From: Calonectria ilicicola
Taxonomy: Eukaryota; Ascomycota; Sordariomycetes; Hypocreales; Nectriaceae
Length of the DNA: 64,000 bases
Reading direction: 5' to 3'
NCBI GenBank assembly: GCA_020809705.1
Contig: CP085827.1
Location: 6,448,001 to 6,512,000, forward strand
Below, one piece after another: positions 10,484 to 22,111 of this stretch. The number at the start of each line of letters is the position of its first letter. Positions within the stretch are counted from its first letter, which is position 1. The notes beneath the pieces were generated by a model. The model was not told the DNA's origin and made no database searches. It saw only the letters and a program-made list of their open reading frames with translations. Both the position numbers and the translations under genes were made by a program.

Positions 10484-12403
10484 GTCTAGACGTCATCATG
10501 GGCTGGATACGGATAAGGGACAAAAGCATGTAAGCGCGATGCAGGAATGCTTCTACAAAAGAAAAACGCCCTTCATTACGTCGCGGCATAGTTTATGCCC
10601 CGTGGCCACGCTAGTCAGCTCCCGCGCAATCTAGCCTTCAAAAAACACATCGAAAACAGCCCGGACAATGCATTCACATTGGAAATCACTCGAGAAACAA
10701 TTCCCTTACATGGTCGCCCTTAGAACAGTATAGTAAAGTATTGAAATGAATAAAATTCGAAGATTCGGACCAACGCTTTGTAGATTGTTTAGCTTCATGC
10801 TCATGATTAATTTTTGAGTTTCTATCGTCAGTCGTATTCTTCTACCGGATTTTTTGCATGAACCACACGCGACTTACCCTACAACCAACCCATTTGAATT
10901 GATCAATACACAACTTCAATGTTCAAAGATCTAGTCCCCGGCCTTATTCGCTTTTTTTTTTTTTCTTTAAATTATTTGATCATAAATTGTGGGTGGGTTA
11001 TTTGTTCGCCGACATTTCGCTTTCCACAGCATCTATGGAAACTTTTAATTACATCAAGTAGGTTCCCAACTTCACAATTTGCAGGCGTGCCACCCAAATT
11101 TTACGGCGAAAGCAAACTACGATGAAGACGTGACGCTCCAAATACAGAAATTCAGAGTGGGAGATCAAAGAGTGAATATGCTGTGGCCTTATCTTCGTGG
11201 ATAAACTGATGATTTAAACAAGGCGATGCCCCAAGGTTCTGAGGTTTATCTTTGACCAGGCCTGGGTGAAGGACTACCGGATCCACCATCACCCGACAAT
11301 CCTACGCGGGCCTCCCGACCGTGTCGGTGAGGCGCCACAATTTATTCCAAAATCACGGGACGTAGCGATAAATTTATACACAGGTCGACTGACTTTGATA
11401 TTGGCCTTGTGGGCTGTGTCCCATTATTCGCCCACCTCGGTGAACTACCGAAGGTGTCTGTCTTACCATAGCCTGCTTACCTCTGACCTGGGATTAAATT
11501 TCGACGCACCAGATCAAGGTGCGGATCCGTCGCAAGCGAGGGCTCAAATTGGGCTCAGCCTAGACTCGCTTGTTCTATGCTGATTGAAGTAGCATAGGCG
11601 CTTCAAAGAAAATGATAAAAAAGACTATTCAGAGCCGCTCCACTAACTGGCTAGGGGATTGACATTCCATTGAGAGCCGCGGGGCTGCGGAAAGGTTTTT
11701 TTTTTCTCCCTAAAAAACAAGTCTTCTTGACTCTCTCAAGGTATCGTAATCCTGGGATAAAGATGAAACACCCTGTCATGATGTTCCACTTTGTTCGCAC
11801 CATGCGAGGAGCCGCAAGACACGTTCCAGAAGCACAGGAGAATGCTAGGTGAATGTCGCAGGGTTGTGTTCCAAGCCAGATGTCGAACGGCTGGCATAAC
11901 AGGTGACAACCCATTGAACCCCCACGTACTCACCGAGAGCATTGAACAATTGGCGTTATCTCACCTTGACGCTTTCCGTATCGGTGGAGTCAAACCGGCT
12001 GGGTCCCGGGCGGGTGGTTCCACATGACATGTTCTCAAGGTGAGAGCTGGGTGAATAGTAGGTTGAGGATAAAACCAAGTGGAGATTTGGATATGGAAGA
12101 AATTCATTGATCGTGGCCGGGACAACGGGACGGTGCCGGTTGGGGCTCATCGAGTCCGAGACGTAAGCTCAATGATACGGAAAGGGGTCGTTATTTACTT
12201 TTGAACATACCACCAGCTCCATGGGAAGGAGCTTTGCGAAGAGACGATTGTGGAAACGATATAAACCAAGCAAAGCTCCCTCGAACGGTGGTGGTTTGGA
12301 GCTGTTGGCCAGTTTATCACCAAGATAAATCTACGTGTACACTTGTACCCAGCAACACTATCTTCATTTTATAATCATAGTTATCGTCTTCAGAAGCACC
12401 GAA
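10484..12403. other. Intergenic, no supported gene
   Basis: About 1.9 kb. Short frames at 11266-11583 (+) and 11651-11914 (-) have no family features. The 3' part is the promoter of the alcohol dehydrogenase gene. Confidence 0.5.
12260..12265 (+). promoter_or_regulatory. TATA-like box of the alcohol dehydrogenase gene
   Basis: TATAAA 144 bases upstream of the ATG at 12404. Confidence 0.4.
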
Positions 12404-14007
12404 ATGTGCACAAACACGGATTATATTTTCGAAGGCTGGATGGGCGAGGATCCTTCGGCAGCCGAGGGGAACATGATTTGGAAGCAGTTTGAGCCCAAGC
12501 CCTGGGAAGAGACAGATATCGACATCAAGATTACACACTCAGGAATTTGCGGTTCGGATCTCCATACCCTCCGCGAGGGATGGGTAGGTGGGACATTGCA
12601 TTGTCCATGCTGATCTCAAACGAGACTTGCAACAAGGTAGCTGACATTCGCTAGGGCCCGACAGATTTTCCATGTGTTGTTGGTCATGAGATTGTTGGCA
12701 TCGCCGTCCGGGTGGGGTCCGAAGCCGAAGGAGACATCAAAGTCGGCGACCGGGTGGGCGTCGGTGCCCAGACGGACTCGTGCCGGAGCCGTGACGGGCC
12801 CTGCGAGGCATGCGAACACGATCAGGAAAACTACTGTAAGGAGATGCACCTGACCTACAACACAACCTATCGCACTGGTGGTAAGGCGTATGGAGGGTAC
12901 GCCCTATACCACCGCAGTCCATCGCGTTTCGTGGTCAAGATCCCCGATGGTCTAGCCTCGGAACACGCGGCACCAATGCTGTGCGGCGGCGTCACAGTCT
13001 ACTCCCCACTCAAGGTCTTCGGAGCGGGGCCAGGCAAGCGCATTGGGGTCGTCGGCGTCGGCGGCCTCGGACACTTTGCGGTACTCATCGCCAAAGCCAT
13101 GGGAGCCGACAAGGTGGTGGGCATCTCGCGGAGGGCAAGTAAGCGGGATGAGTCGTTGGCGCTGGGGGCCGACGAGTACATTGCGACAGAGGACGACGAG
13201 AACTGGGTCAAGAAGAATGCAAACTCTCTGGATCTCATAATTTGCACTGCGTCGTCACCAAAGGTACGTTGGAAACTTAAAATGCTGTTATGATGTCCCG
13301 CGTGATGTGGGAGAGATGAGATGGTGGCTTTCCCCTGCGGCGAGGACGCCGCGCCGGGTGGTGCAACGTTGCAGCGCCCGCCGCATTCCTAGTGCTGCAC
13401 CGTTAGCGATTGCTGCAGCGAGATCCGCTGAAGCCTTTGCGAACGGTGGCCAAGCGGGCTGTCTTACCGACGTTTCCGCCTCCCACTCACTGTCGTGGGA
13501 CGGGCTGCGTCAAGGCACGTCCTGTCCCGTTCAGTCCACCCAACACACTTCGTATAGCAATTGCCAGGCTGTTTCTCCGCTTCTCCGCCTCAGCCGCCCA
13601 AGCATTATCCCCACGTTATGCATTTGTTATGGTCGTCGCTGTACTTTTTTTTTATCCTTTGAACATCGGTAGTTGGGGTGAATTATATATAGGAGGTGCG
13701 CTAATATTTTGATCTACAGATGCCCTTGCACGACTATTTTGAGCTCCTTTCGCTCGACGGCACGCTTGTGCAGGTTGGTATCCCTGAGGAGCCGATCCCA
13801 GTGAGCGCGTGGGCTCTGGTGCCACAACGGAAGAGACTTGCTGGGTCACTCATCGGCAGTCCCAAGGAGATTGAGGAGCTCTTTCAGTTAGCGGCAGATA
13901 AGCACATTGTGCCGTGGGTTGAAATGCGGCCCATGATTGAGGCCAACCAGGCCATTGTGGACATGGAAGCAGGGAAGCCGAGATTTCGATATGTTCTGAG
14001 GAACTAA
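12404..14007 (+). CDS. Zinc-dependent alcohol dehydrogenase, cinnamyl-alcohol-dehydrogenase/ADH6-like
   Basis: Three exons, 12404-12583, 12655-13263 and 13720-14007, give 358 aa, the normal length of medium-chain zinc alcohol dehydrogenases. Catalytic-zinc ligands appear in GICGSDLHT (Cys49) and GHE (His71, Glu72). The structural zinc lobe is a four-Cys cluster, C-x6-C-x2-C-x7-C, with a slightly longer first spacing than the common C-x2-C. The Rossmann motif GVGGLG is at residues 194-199, followed by ISRRASKR, basic residues that favour NADPH. This family reduces aldehydes to alcohols in the cytosol; the substrate is unknown. Introns start GTAGGT and GTACGT and end TAG and CAG. The second intron is 456 bp, several times longer than its neighbours. 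The start is the first ATG downstream of the TATA box that fits the family N-terminus. Confidence 0.92.
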
Positions 14008-17000
14008 GTGAAATGGCTGTTGTATGATTACAAATTCTCTTTTCCGTCATGTTTCTAGTCTATGTCTTGTAATATTATTTTACGAAGTTACCCTAAGTTT
14101 ACCAGCAATTATTAGTTAGAGTGAGTCGGACATTAGGAGTACGCAATGATGAAACTTGGATAAATCTTGTTTCTCCTCCCCACCCTATACCACGACGAAA
14201 AACGATACGAAAAAAAAAAAAGCAAACCATCGAACCACCAACAGTTGGCGCCGCTTTGGGCACCAATGAATGCACTGTCTCATTGCTTTTGCAACGGCCA
14301 CCGTTATTATCTTAACTGTTGATAGGACGGCTGCCGTCAGATGGAAATGCCGAGCGCTGTGCCAACATAATCGGATCCCACCAGCCCTGGTAATATGATG
14401 AAAATCAGGTACTGGCCGAAGCTAACACTTGGCTATACCAAATGGCTACAATTGCCCCTGGTTCCATGTAACCCAAGCTGCGTAGCTCGGCCCATCCCGG
14501 CCAGGGCCCATGACAACAGAATCCTTTTCGTCAGAACTCAACTAGGAATCCTTGCAAGATGACTCGGAAGAATGTTATTTGTTCTACAGGGGCATGGGCG
14601 CTCTGTACTCCTTCGACCAACGGGAGAACCAGCTCACTCACGCAGAAGCCCTGGGCCATGAAGTTAAAGCCGATGGAGAGAGACTAGAACAAACGCACGG
14701 CTCGTGTGTACTTTTGAGTGGCAACGTTTGGAGTTCCGAGCGTCGATCTAGCGGTTATTACGGCTGCAAATTGACAATTTGTTTCTTCTTCCCTGCACAC
14801 ATTATTTTCATCCCATGAGCAAGACAAAAACAGTCACACACGTGCTTGTGTTGTAATCGTCCTACGAGGTATATGCTGTTTACGTCCACCAGGCGTTCTA
14901 GCCCCCTGAATCATAAAATGCGGAGAGGTAGAGAACCGTCCAGCCAAAAGGCTAAAAAGAGGAGGTCTCGTATTTAGAATGGGCTGTTTTTTGTTTGTTT
15001 TAGTATAGCGCTGCAAGGATGGGGAGCACAGCCCAAGGCCTGAGCTTCCTTCTCTCATGCTTCCTTGGCCAGTTGTTTGTCCTGTTAGGTTCAACAGGCA
15101 CGGGAACCCGGCAAATCGGAGCGTTGGAGATTGGCCACTCTGCGATGCCAAGTCAGGCTGCCTCAACAGGGATAAACCCGGCCCAATGCTCAACATGACT
15201 GGTCTAAGCTTGAGCAGACTGGGCGGGCAGGTTGGCGGGGCGTAGATTCTCAGGCCAAAGTAAAAGCAAATTAGTTCAGATGATGCCGTGACAATGGAAT
15301 GGAGAGGTTTCGTAAGTCGTCGCGATATGATAATTTGAGCTCCGTAGTGGTCGTAATCACGACGGCCGGGCGCGGGAATCGAGCCACCACAGTCAGCGGC
15401 GTTGCGCTAATCGAGACGGCGCGGCGGTGGCAAGGGAGAGGGAAATTTGACACTGGATTCAACCGGGAACTAAAGCATGGGAATAACGAGAATTCAGAGG
15501 GGCAGCGGAGAAGATCCAGTATTTTTCCCCCCCCGACTCATGGCGATTCCACATAGAAAAAAGGGAGGCGTCGCGGGTGGCGGCTTTTGGCGGACGGAGG
15601 AGCGTCGCCGTGGGGCCTTGGCGATCAAGCCAATCTGACATCACACTGGGGCACTTGTTTCAAACGCACTGATCCGTACTAATGATTCTTTGTGCAGCTG
15701 AGGATAAGCCCAATGTGCTGGATCGGGGTTGGCATGCATCTTCTGATCCGTGGCATCCGAGATACACGCTTTTGCCTGTTTTTACGAGACGACCACTGCT
15801 GAAAAGCCTTACCTGCCTTCTCCAGCGGCCCATTGGCCCGTGGTCTCGCAACAGTCAGTCGTAGCGTGGCGCCGGAGCCCTGTCGTGCAGCGGGGGATCC
15901 TCGTTGGGTGCGCGGGCAAGGATTGGGCGGGACGAGATGGGATGAGGGCCGTCGGGAAGCCAATCACGGGTGGCTGTATACTTGAGGCATTGACAGCCAG
16001 GGCTGCAGAAAACAAAACGTCGGCTATCTAACCACAGTCTCCCGCTGTCATTGTTTGGCGTGGATGGTGGCTTGCTGGTTCGTGTTGGTGCTCAAAAAGT
16101 AATTACCTAGTTCGTATTTTCCGGGGTCTTCCATTGAGCGCCGGCATCGCGATCCCACGAGGTTTATTCATGTGCGCAGGAATCGTGTAGCATCCCGGAG
16201 GATAGTGCGAGAATTGTGCTCCAAGGAGCCACCCCACAGGCCTGGCAGTCGGCACATCTTTTTTACGATAGGGTGCTGAGGTCTTTTCCGAATCGTGCTG
16301 ACCACCAAAAATGCCCCCGCTTCCGGTGTGTGCTCTCCTGAGCTACGGCTGCGGCAGGTTTCTTGGTTCGTCTCGGATGTGGGTGGATGGAGCGGTTGCT
16401 GAAGAGGTTCTTTTGGTGTGGCGTTTTTTTTCTCTGCCTACAACATTTTGCGAGGATGAGACTGGGGGTTGTGTCAGGGTGCCGATCTTGGCAGGACCTA
16501 ACGCGGGCAGATGCATATCTCCTGTAGGTACAGACGCACACTAAACTACGGTGAATTTTTTTTAAATTCTTTTTCGATGTGTACGTATTGGGAATAACGT
16601 GCTTGATATGGGCGGCAGACAAGTGGCATTCTGTACCAGGACAGAGCTGTTGGCTTGACCACTCGGGCACGAATCAACCAAGAAGGAAGAAAAAAAAAAG
16701 CATAGCGGATTGCATTATCAAGCATTAGACCAACAAGCCGCGATTCACATCTACAGAACAACAGAGAACGTGGAGTTGTGTGGAGGCTGAAAGGGAGATC
16801 CTTCGGGTGCCAAGATTGCTCTTTGCAATGCTGCATTCTGATTGCTGCCGAGCCCTGAAGCGACGTGGAGAGAATCTTGGAACGCGACGATCAGCTCGCA
16901 GTCTACGCTGGTGATGGGCATGATCGGCAGGAGTTTGGCGCCTGCATCCCCGTTCTGGTGATCGTCTTTGGGTGAATTGGCAGAACGAGGCGGCTTGACC

Positions 17001-18327
17001 TGACTAGTGATGCGCCATCTTGCACATCGTCACCAAAGACCCGGAGAAAAGCGCGCTACCCTAAAAATAACCAAGGCCGTGTGCGTGAGTGCGCCCTGCA
17101 AGGGTTGTTCGTCGGGCTGGGCGAATGGGTGCGTGCAGGGACGAGCAGAGCATCCGACCGCCAGCACATGGCGCAAATACGAGAGCGAGCCAGCGGCCGC
17201 ATCAGTTAATGGGAGTTCACCGACCCCGACGCCCCCGGGTTGCTGGTGGGAGCAATTTAACGAAAATAACAAAATTTATGTGACTGGGACGATTGATTGC
17301 CGGCCATGGCATCCCGGCTGGAAGGAGCAGGCAACTCTTGAACTTGGGCGCATTGTCCAACTTGATGTCATGGCATCGGATTCTCCCATGGGCATTACAT
17401 CATTGCCATGGCATATTCTAGTGCCGATTGCACTTTGGGCAAACGCCTCGTTCTGCGCGAAACCGCCATCATCGGCCACCATCGATGCCGCCAATGGGGC
17501 CGCCGCAACGCCTCCCGACGGCTGGCTTTGGCCCTTTACCGTACCACCCCGCCCCAGGGGAACCAGCCTGGGGCGGGCGCCCTGTTTGAACGGCCGAGAA
17601 GGGCTTACGGCCGCGTGCTGGCGGGGCACTGCTCAGGGGGTTCAGGCCGGGATGACCCACGCCCAGGTGCTGGAGCGACTAATTGGTGCGCTAGCGCTGC
17701 GGGCCACACGGTGGAGGGCTGCCCAATTACACAACTCCACTCGCTTTGTTCTGGGTGCACTCTCTGCTGCTGTATCCATATGCTTGCACTTTTGACCTTA
17801 GCAGCCAACTTCAACGGTAACTCTGTTTCCACAAACCCATTATCCAAGCGTTCTAGCCCACCTCATGTTGTCTTCTCGTGTTTCCCGATCTAGCCTAGGC
17901 TGTTTGCTGTGCCGGCCTTGTACCCTTGCCACCCACGCCGGCCTTGTCCCTTGTGCCTGTGTTTCCTATCTTCCATGGCCGTTCTGATGAGCAGACCTGG
18001 CACCCTGGACACACACTCTCTCGCAATGACCCAGGCTCCAGAGATGGATGGCAGGCTCCATCCCAGTCTGTGCATGAATTGGTTGGTGCAGCTAAGCTGT
18101 AGCTGCAGCTCGTGTCCATTTAAAGACCAACGAACTGGACCTCTGTGTCATTCGATCCTTCCTCTTCACTCTTGTCAACAAGTTTCCTTCGTTTTTCTTT
18201 CGCTTGTCTCTTTATATATAATTCTCTTCGTTCTACGAAGTACCACTATCGTTAACTACACCAACTCACGAGTCACCGACCTCAATACATTCGTTAAACT
18301 TACGACATTCGTTTCGTCTTAATCACG
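14008..18327. other. Long region without supported genes, upstream of the GPI wall protein
   Basis: About 4.3 kb, the longest gene-free stretch of the window. The right part (about 17.0-17.9 kb) is GC-rich and carries chance open frames on several strands (the longest 262 codons, 17007-17795), none with signal peptide, motif or supported introns. It holds several poly-T/poly-A runs. No RNA gene was recognised. It probably contains the extended promoter of the wall-protein gene, and could hold a noncoding transcript. Confidence 0.5.
18118..18124 (+). promoter_or_regulatory. TATA-like element of the wall-protein gene
   Basis: ATTTAAA about 205 bases before the ATG, followed by a CT-rich leader (TCCTTCCTCTTCACTC) typical of highly expressed fungal genes. 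A second AT run, TATATATA, lies at about 18212-18219. Confidence 0.35.
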
Positions 18328-21099
18328 ATGAAGAGCACCTTCTTCGTCGGCGCCATCGCCGCCGGCGTGGCTTCTGCCACTTACGACGTCCCCTCGTCTT
18401 CTTGCAGCCTGCTTTCTTCCTTCCCCAGCGACTGCAAGTGCGCCATCCAGGGTACTGCCAACGACTGTGACACCCTCAGCGTCACCGTCAAGGAGACCGT
18501 CGAGGTTTGCGCCGAGCACGCCCACTCCCAGTCTGGATGCGGCTCTTTCTCGTACGACTCCTCCAGCCGCGAGTGTACCCTTTACTCCGAGACCGTCTCC
18601 GTTGTCATCGACATCGAGAAGGAGTGTAGCCTGACCTTCTACGACAAGTCTTGCTACTCTTGCACTGGCTCCTCCACCTCCTCCACCCCCGCCGTTGGCA
18701 CCACCACCGCCCCCGTTGTCGGCAAGACCACCACTCCCAGCTCTGGCGAGTCTACCACCGAGACTGAGGACTGCGAGACTGAGACCGAGTCTGTTCCCGT
18801 TGGTTCTGCCACCAGCACCGTTCCCGTCGCTGGCCACACCACCACCGCCCCTGTTGTCGGCACCACCACTGCTCCCAGCTCTGGCGAATCCACCACCGAG
18901 ACTGAGGACTGCGAGACCGAGACTGAGTCCGTCCCCGTTGGCTCCGGTACTCCTTCCGTCCCTGTTGGCGGCGAGACTACCACTCCCAGCTCTGGTCAGT
19001 CTACCCACTCCGTCCCCGTTGGCTCTGGCACTCCCTCCGTTCCTGTTGGCCACGGTACCACCACCGCCCCTGCTGTCGGCACCACTGCTCCTAGCTCTGG
19101 CGAATCCACCACCGAGACCGAGTCCGTCCCCGTTGGCTCCGGTACTCCTTCCGTCCCTGTTGGTGGCGAGACTACCACTCCCAGCTCTGGCCAGTCTACC
19201 CACTCCGTCCCCGTTGGCTCCGGCACCACCACTGCTCCCGTTGTCGGCAAGACCACCACTCCCAGCTCTGGTGAGTCCACCACCGAGACTGAGGACTGTG
19301 AGACCTCCACCGAGTCCGTTCCCGTTGGATCTGGAACCCCCTCTGTCCCCGTTGGTCACGGCACTACCACTGCCCCTGCTGTCGGTACCACCACCGCTCC
19401 CAGCTCTGGCGAGTCTACTACCGAGACTGAGTCTGTCCCCGTTGGCTCCGGTACTCCTTCCGTCCCCGTTGGCTCCGGTACTCCTTCCGTCCCCGTTGGC
19501 TCTGGCACTCCCTCTGTTCCCGTTGGCCACGGTACCACCACCGCCCCTGCTGTCGGCACCACCACTGCTCCTAGCTCTGGCGAATCCACCACCGAGACTG
19601 AGGACTGCGACACCGAGACTGAGTCTGTTCCTGTTGGCTCTGCCACCAGCACCGTTCCCGTTGGCGGCCAGACCACCTCCCCCAGCTCTGGTCAGTCTAC
19701 CCACTCTGTTCCCTACGGTGTTCCCAGCAACTCTGTGACTGTTCCCGTTGCTGGTACCACCACTGCTCCCAGCTCTGGCGAGTCTACTACCGAGACTGAG
19801 TCTGTCCCCGTTGGCTCCGGTACTCCTTCCGTCCCCGTTGGCGGCAAGACTACCACTCCCAGCTCTGGCGAGTCTAACACCGAGTCTGTTCCCGTTGGCT
19901 CTGCCACTAGCACCGTTCCCGTCGCTGGCCAGACCACTTCTCCTTCTTCCGGCCAGTCCACCCACTCTGTTCCCTACGGCGGTGTTCCTAGCAACTCTGT
20001 TACCTCCCCCGCCAGCGGTGCCTCCACCACCCAGCCCAGCAGCGGTAACACCATCACCAGCGAGGAGCTGACCACCTCTACCTTCTACACCACCAACGTC
20101 CACACCATCACCGCTTGCCCTCCCAGTGTCACCAACTGCCCCGTCGGTCACGTCACCACTGAGACCTACGCTGTGTCCACCACTGTGTGCACCCCTGGCC
20201 AGAAGTTCACCACTTCCACCATCTACACTACCGACGTCCACACTGTCACTGCCTGCCCTCCTACCGTCACCAACTGCCCCGTTGGCCACGTTACCACCGT
20301 CACTGTCCCTGTTTCCACCACTGTCTGCCCCGTCACCGAGGAGCACCCCCAGCCTACCACCACAGTGCCCTCTTCTGGCAACAGTGCCTCCAAGCCTCCT
20401 ACCGAGCAGGCTCAGACCACCAGCCCCTCTTCCGGTGGCAGCTACTCCAAGCCCCCTACTGAGGAGGAGGAGACCACCACCCAGACTATGTTCACCACCA
20501 AGGTCTACACCATCACCAAGTGCCCTCCCAGCGTCCCCAACTGCCCCGTTGGCCAGGTCACCACCGAGTCCTACGCTGTTTCCACCACCAAGGTCCCTGT
20601 TGTCCCCACCAGCCCTTCCTCTGGTGAGAAGCCTAGCGGTAGCCAGCCTGCTGTTCCCGCTACCACTGCTCCTACCTACGGCCAGGGTTCCACCCAGCCT
20701 GCTGTCCCCGTCTCTACCTCCCCTAGCAAGGGCTCTGGCAGTGGCTGCTCTGGATCTGGCTGCTACGAGCAGGCCAGCTCCTCTGGCTTCAAGCAGCTCC
20801 CCACTCCCTCTGCTCCTGGTGCCACTGGCGGCAACAGCTCTGGTGAGAAGCCCAAGTACACCAACCCTGCTTCCACCTACCAGCCCCCTGCTGCTAGCCA
20901 GCCCTCTGCTACCATGCCTACTGGCAGCAGCTCCAAGCCCTCTGGCAGCAGCTCTGGCGGTAGCCCCCCTACCTACACCAACCCCTCCAGCTCCAGCACC
21001 CCTGTCCCCAGCACCGCTGTGACTGGTGCTGCTTCTCGCATCGGCGGTGGCCTCGAGCTCGTCGCCGCTGCTGCTGGTATCATTGCCATCCTTATGTAA
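18328..21099 (+). CDS. Large Ser/Thr/Pro-rich repeat protein, GPI-anchored cell-wall adhesin-like
   Basis: Single exon, 923 aa. Residues 1-17 are a signal peptide. Residues 25 to about 115 form a Cys-rich domain (ten or so cysteines, ending SCYSCTG) that resembles a PAN/apple-like fold by Cys spacing; this is tentative. Residues about 120-570 are tandem, imperfect repeats of SVPVGSGTPSVPVG and TTTAPSSGESTTETE type. Three copies of a wall-protein motif follow, of the form T-x-YTT-x-VHTxTxCPPxVxNCPVGxVTT (around 20068, 20206 and 20473), the third losing its last Cys. The C-terminus ends in TGAASRIGGGLEL and a hydrophobic tail, a GPI-attachment signal. Such proteins are heavily O-glycosylated, sit in the outer wall and mediate adhesion or surface properties. 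The coding strand has strongly biased third positions, which opens a false 675-codon frame on the other strand. Confidence 0.88.
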   Translation: MKSTFFVGAIAAGVASATYDVPSSSCSLLSSFPSDCKCAIQGTANDCDTLSVTVKETVEVCAEHAHSQSGCGSFSYDSSSRECTLYSETVSVVIDIEKECSLTFYDKSCYSCTGSSTSSTPAVGTTTAPVVGKTTTPSSGESTTETEDCETETESVPVGSATSTVPVAGHTTTAPVVGTTTAPSSGESTTETEDCETETESVPVGSGTPSVPVGGETTTPSSGQSTHSVPVGSGTPSVPVGHGTTTAPAVGTTAPSSGESTTETESVPVGSGTPSVPVGGETTTPSSGQSTHSVPVGSGTTTAPVVGKTTTPSSGESTTETEDCETSTESVPVGSGTPSVPVGHGTTTAPAVGTTTAPSSGESTTETESVPVGSGTPSVPVGSGTPSVPVGSGTPSVPVGHGTTTAPAVGTTTAPSSGESTTETEDCDTETESVPVGSATSTVPVGGQTTSPSSGQSTHSVPYGVPSNSVTVPVAGTTTAPSSGESTTETESVPVGSGTPSVPVGGKTTTPSSGESNTESVPVGSATSTVPVAGQTTSPSSGQSTHSVPYGGVPSNSVTSPASGASTTQPSSGNTITSEELTTSTFYTTNVHTITACPPSVTNCPVGHVTTETYAVSTTVCTPGQKFTTSTIYTTDVHTVTACPPTVTNCPVGHVTTVTVPVSTTVCPVTEEHPQPTTTVPSSGNSASKPPTEQAQTTSPSSGGSYSKPPTEEEETTTQTMFTTKVYTITKCPPSVPNCPVGQVTTESYAVSTTKVPVVPTSPSSGEKPSGSQPAVPATTAPTYGQGSTQPAVPVSTSPSKGSGSGCSGSGCYEQASSSGFKQLPTPSAPGATGGNSSGEKPKYTNPASTYQPPAASQPSATMPTGSSSKPSGSSSGGSPPTYTNPSSSSTPVPSTAVTGAASRIGGGLELVAAAAGIIAILM
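18690..20035 (+). repeat. Imperfect tandem repeats inside the wall-protein gene
   Basis: Blocks encoding SVPVGSGTPSVPVG, TTTAPxVGTTTAPSSGE and STTETEDCETETE recur in shuffled order at DNA and protein level. Three SVPVGSGTP units stand head to tail near 19430-19520. Repeat number is expected to vary between strains. Confidence 0.85.
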
Positions 21100-22111
21100 G
21101 CGGGTTTTTGGACTTTATTTCCTTGGATAGACATTTTCTATATAATCTTCTTTTTTTGTACATAGTATGATCCAGATGAACTTTGGTTAGTCAGTAGGAC
21201 AATGGTTATGAGTATCAAAAAGATAATATGTACACTTTGATGTTAACTGTAGTTTGTTTTGTTCCGCCTACCCACACGTAACTGAGTTTCTGTTGGGCTG
21301 GATTGGAGTTCTCCTTTGGAGATCCCACGTATTCACCCGGCTAATTATTCCGGTCCCTGTTTCCATTCAATGTGCCTGCCTCGCCTTGGGTAAACAAAAA
21401 TACATCCAGTCCAGTGATCCCCTCTGCAGTTTCTGAAACAGCTTTTGCTCGGCAGCCGTTGATGAATGGGAACCACCTCTTATCTGGAGCCTTATTCGAC
21501 CACCTTCATAAAATTCCAACGTATTTCTAGTGAAAAATTTTCATGTTCATTATAGTTCTATTGCCTTCGCATCTGACCAAGAGTGTGGGGACACAGTTAC
21601 CAAGGACCAAGTGTCTCACTCGTTCGGTCATCGCAATGTGGGATTTTAAGCAATCCGAACAACCAAAAAAATCTGAAGTGACTCACAGTTTTCAAAAACT
21701 CGAAAAATCCAAGGAATACCCCAAGCAACCCGAGCAGATCGGCGAAAGGGATCATTCTGCCTCCGCGCACTAGCGGTTGCGAAAAGACTGGTTGATGGGT
21801 GAGTTTGCAAGAACCCTGATGAGCGACGGATGATGAATCCCTAGGCGAAAATGAGTTGCTTGGATAGACGGAACCACCAATGTCATCTTCTAAAATTGAA
21901 TTTTAATTGCCTGCACTGGCCTAATTGGAATTTGGTGAGGTGTTGGATCAACTTAAGGTTGACTTGGCCAGTGGCAATTTGAGGACCTTTTTCAGCATAC
22001 CTGACAGCCATAAAAACCAGTAGACTCCTCGACACATAGCAGCAATTCCATCATCTAAAAAAAGTCGACGATTGAGTAAGTCAATTTCTGAATCTAAGCA
22101 AAAGTGTCACC
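21100..22111. other. Intergenic, no supported gene
   Basis: 3' flank of the wall-protein gene and promoter of the next gene. CATAAAAA at 22009-22016, about 100 bases before the next ATG, may be its TATA element. Confidence 0.5.

Noticed and set aside
17007..17795. 262-codon plus-strand frame in GC-rich DNA
   Set aside because: Overlaps comparable frames in other phases, no motif, no leader, no splice support; GC-rich DNA gives long chance frames.
18319..20346. 675-codon minus-strand open frame opposite the wall-protein gene
   Set aside because: It is a Gly/Asn/Ser/Ala shadow created by pyrimidine-rich third positions and repeats of the plus-strand gene; the plus strand has signal peptide, Cys domain and GPI tail.
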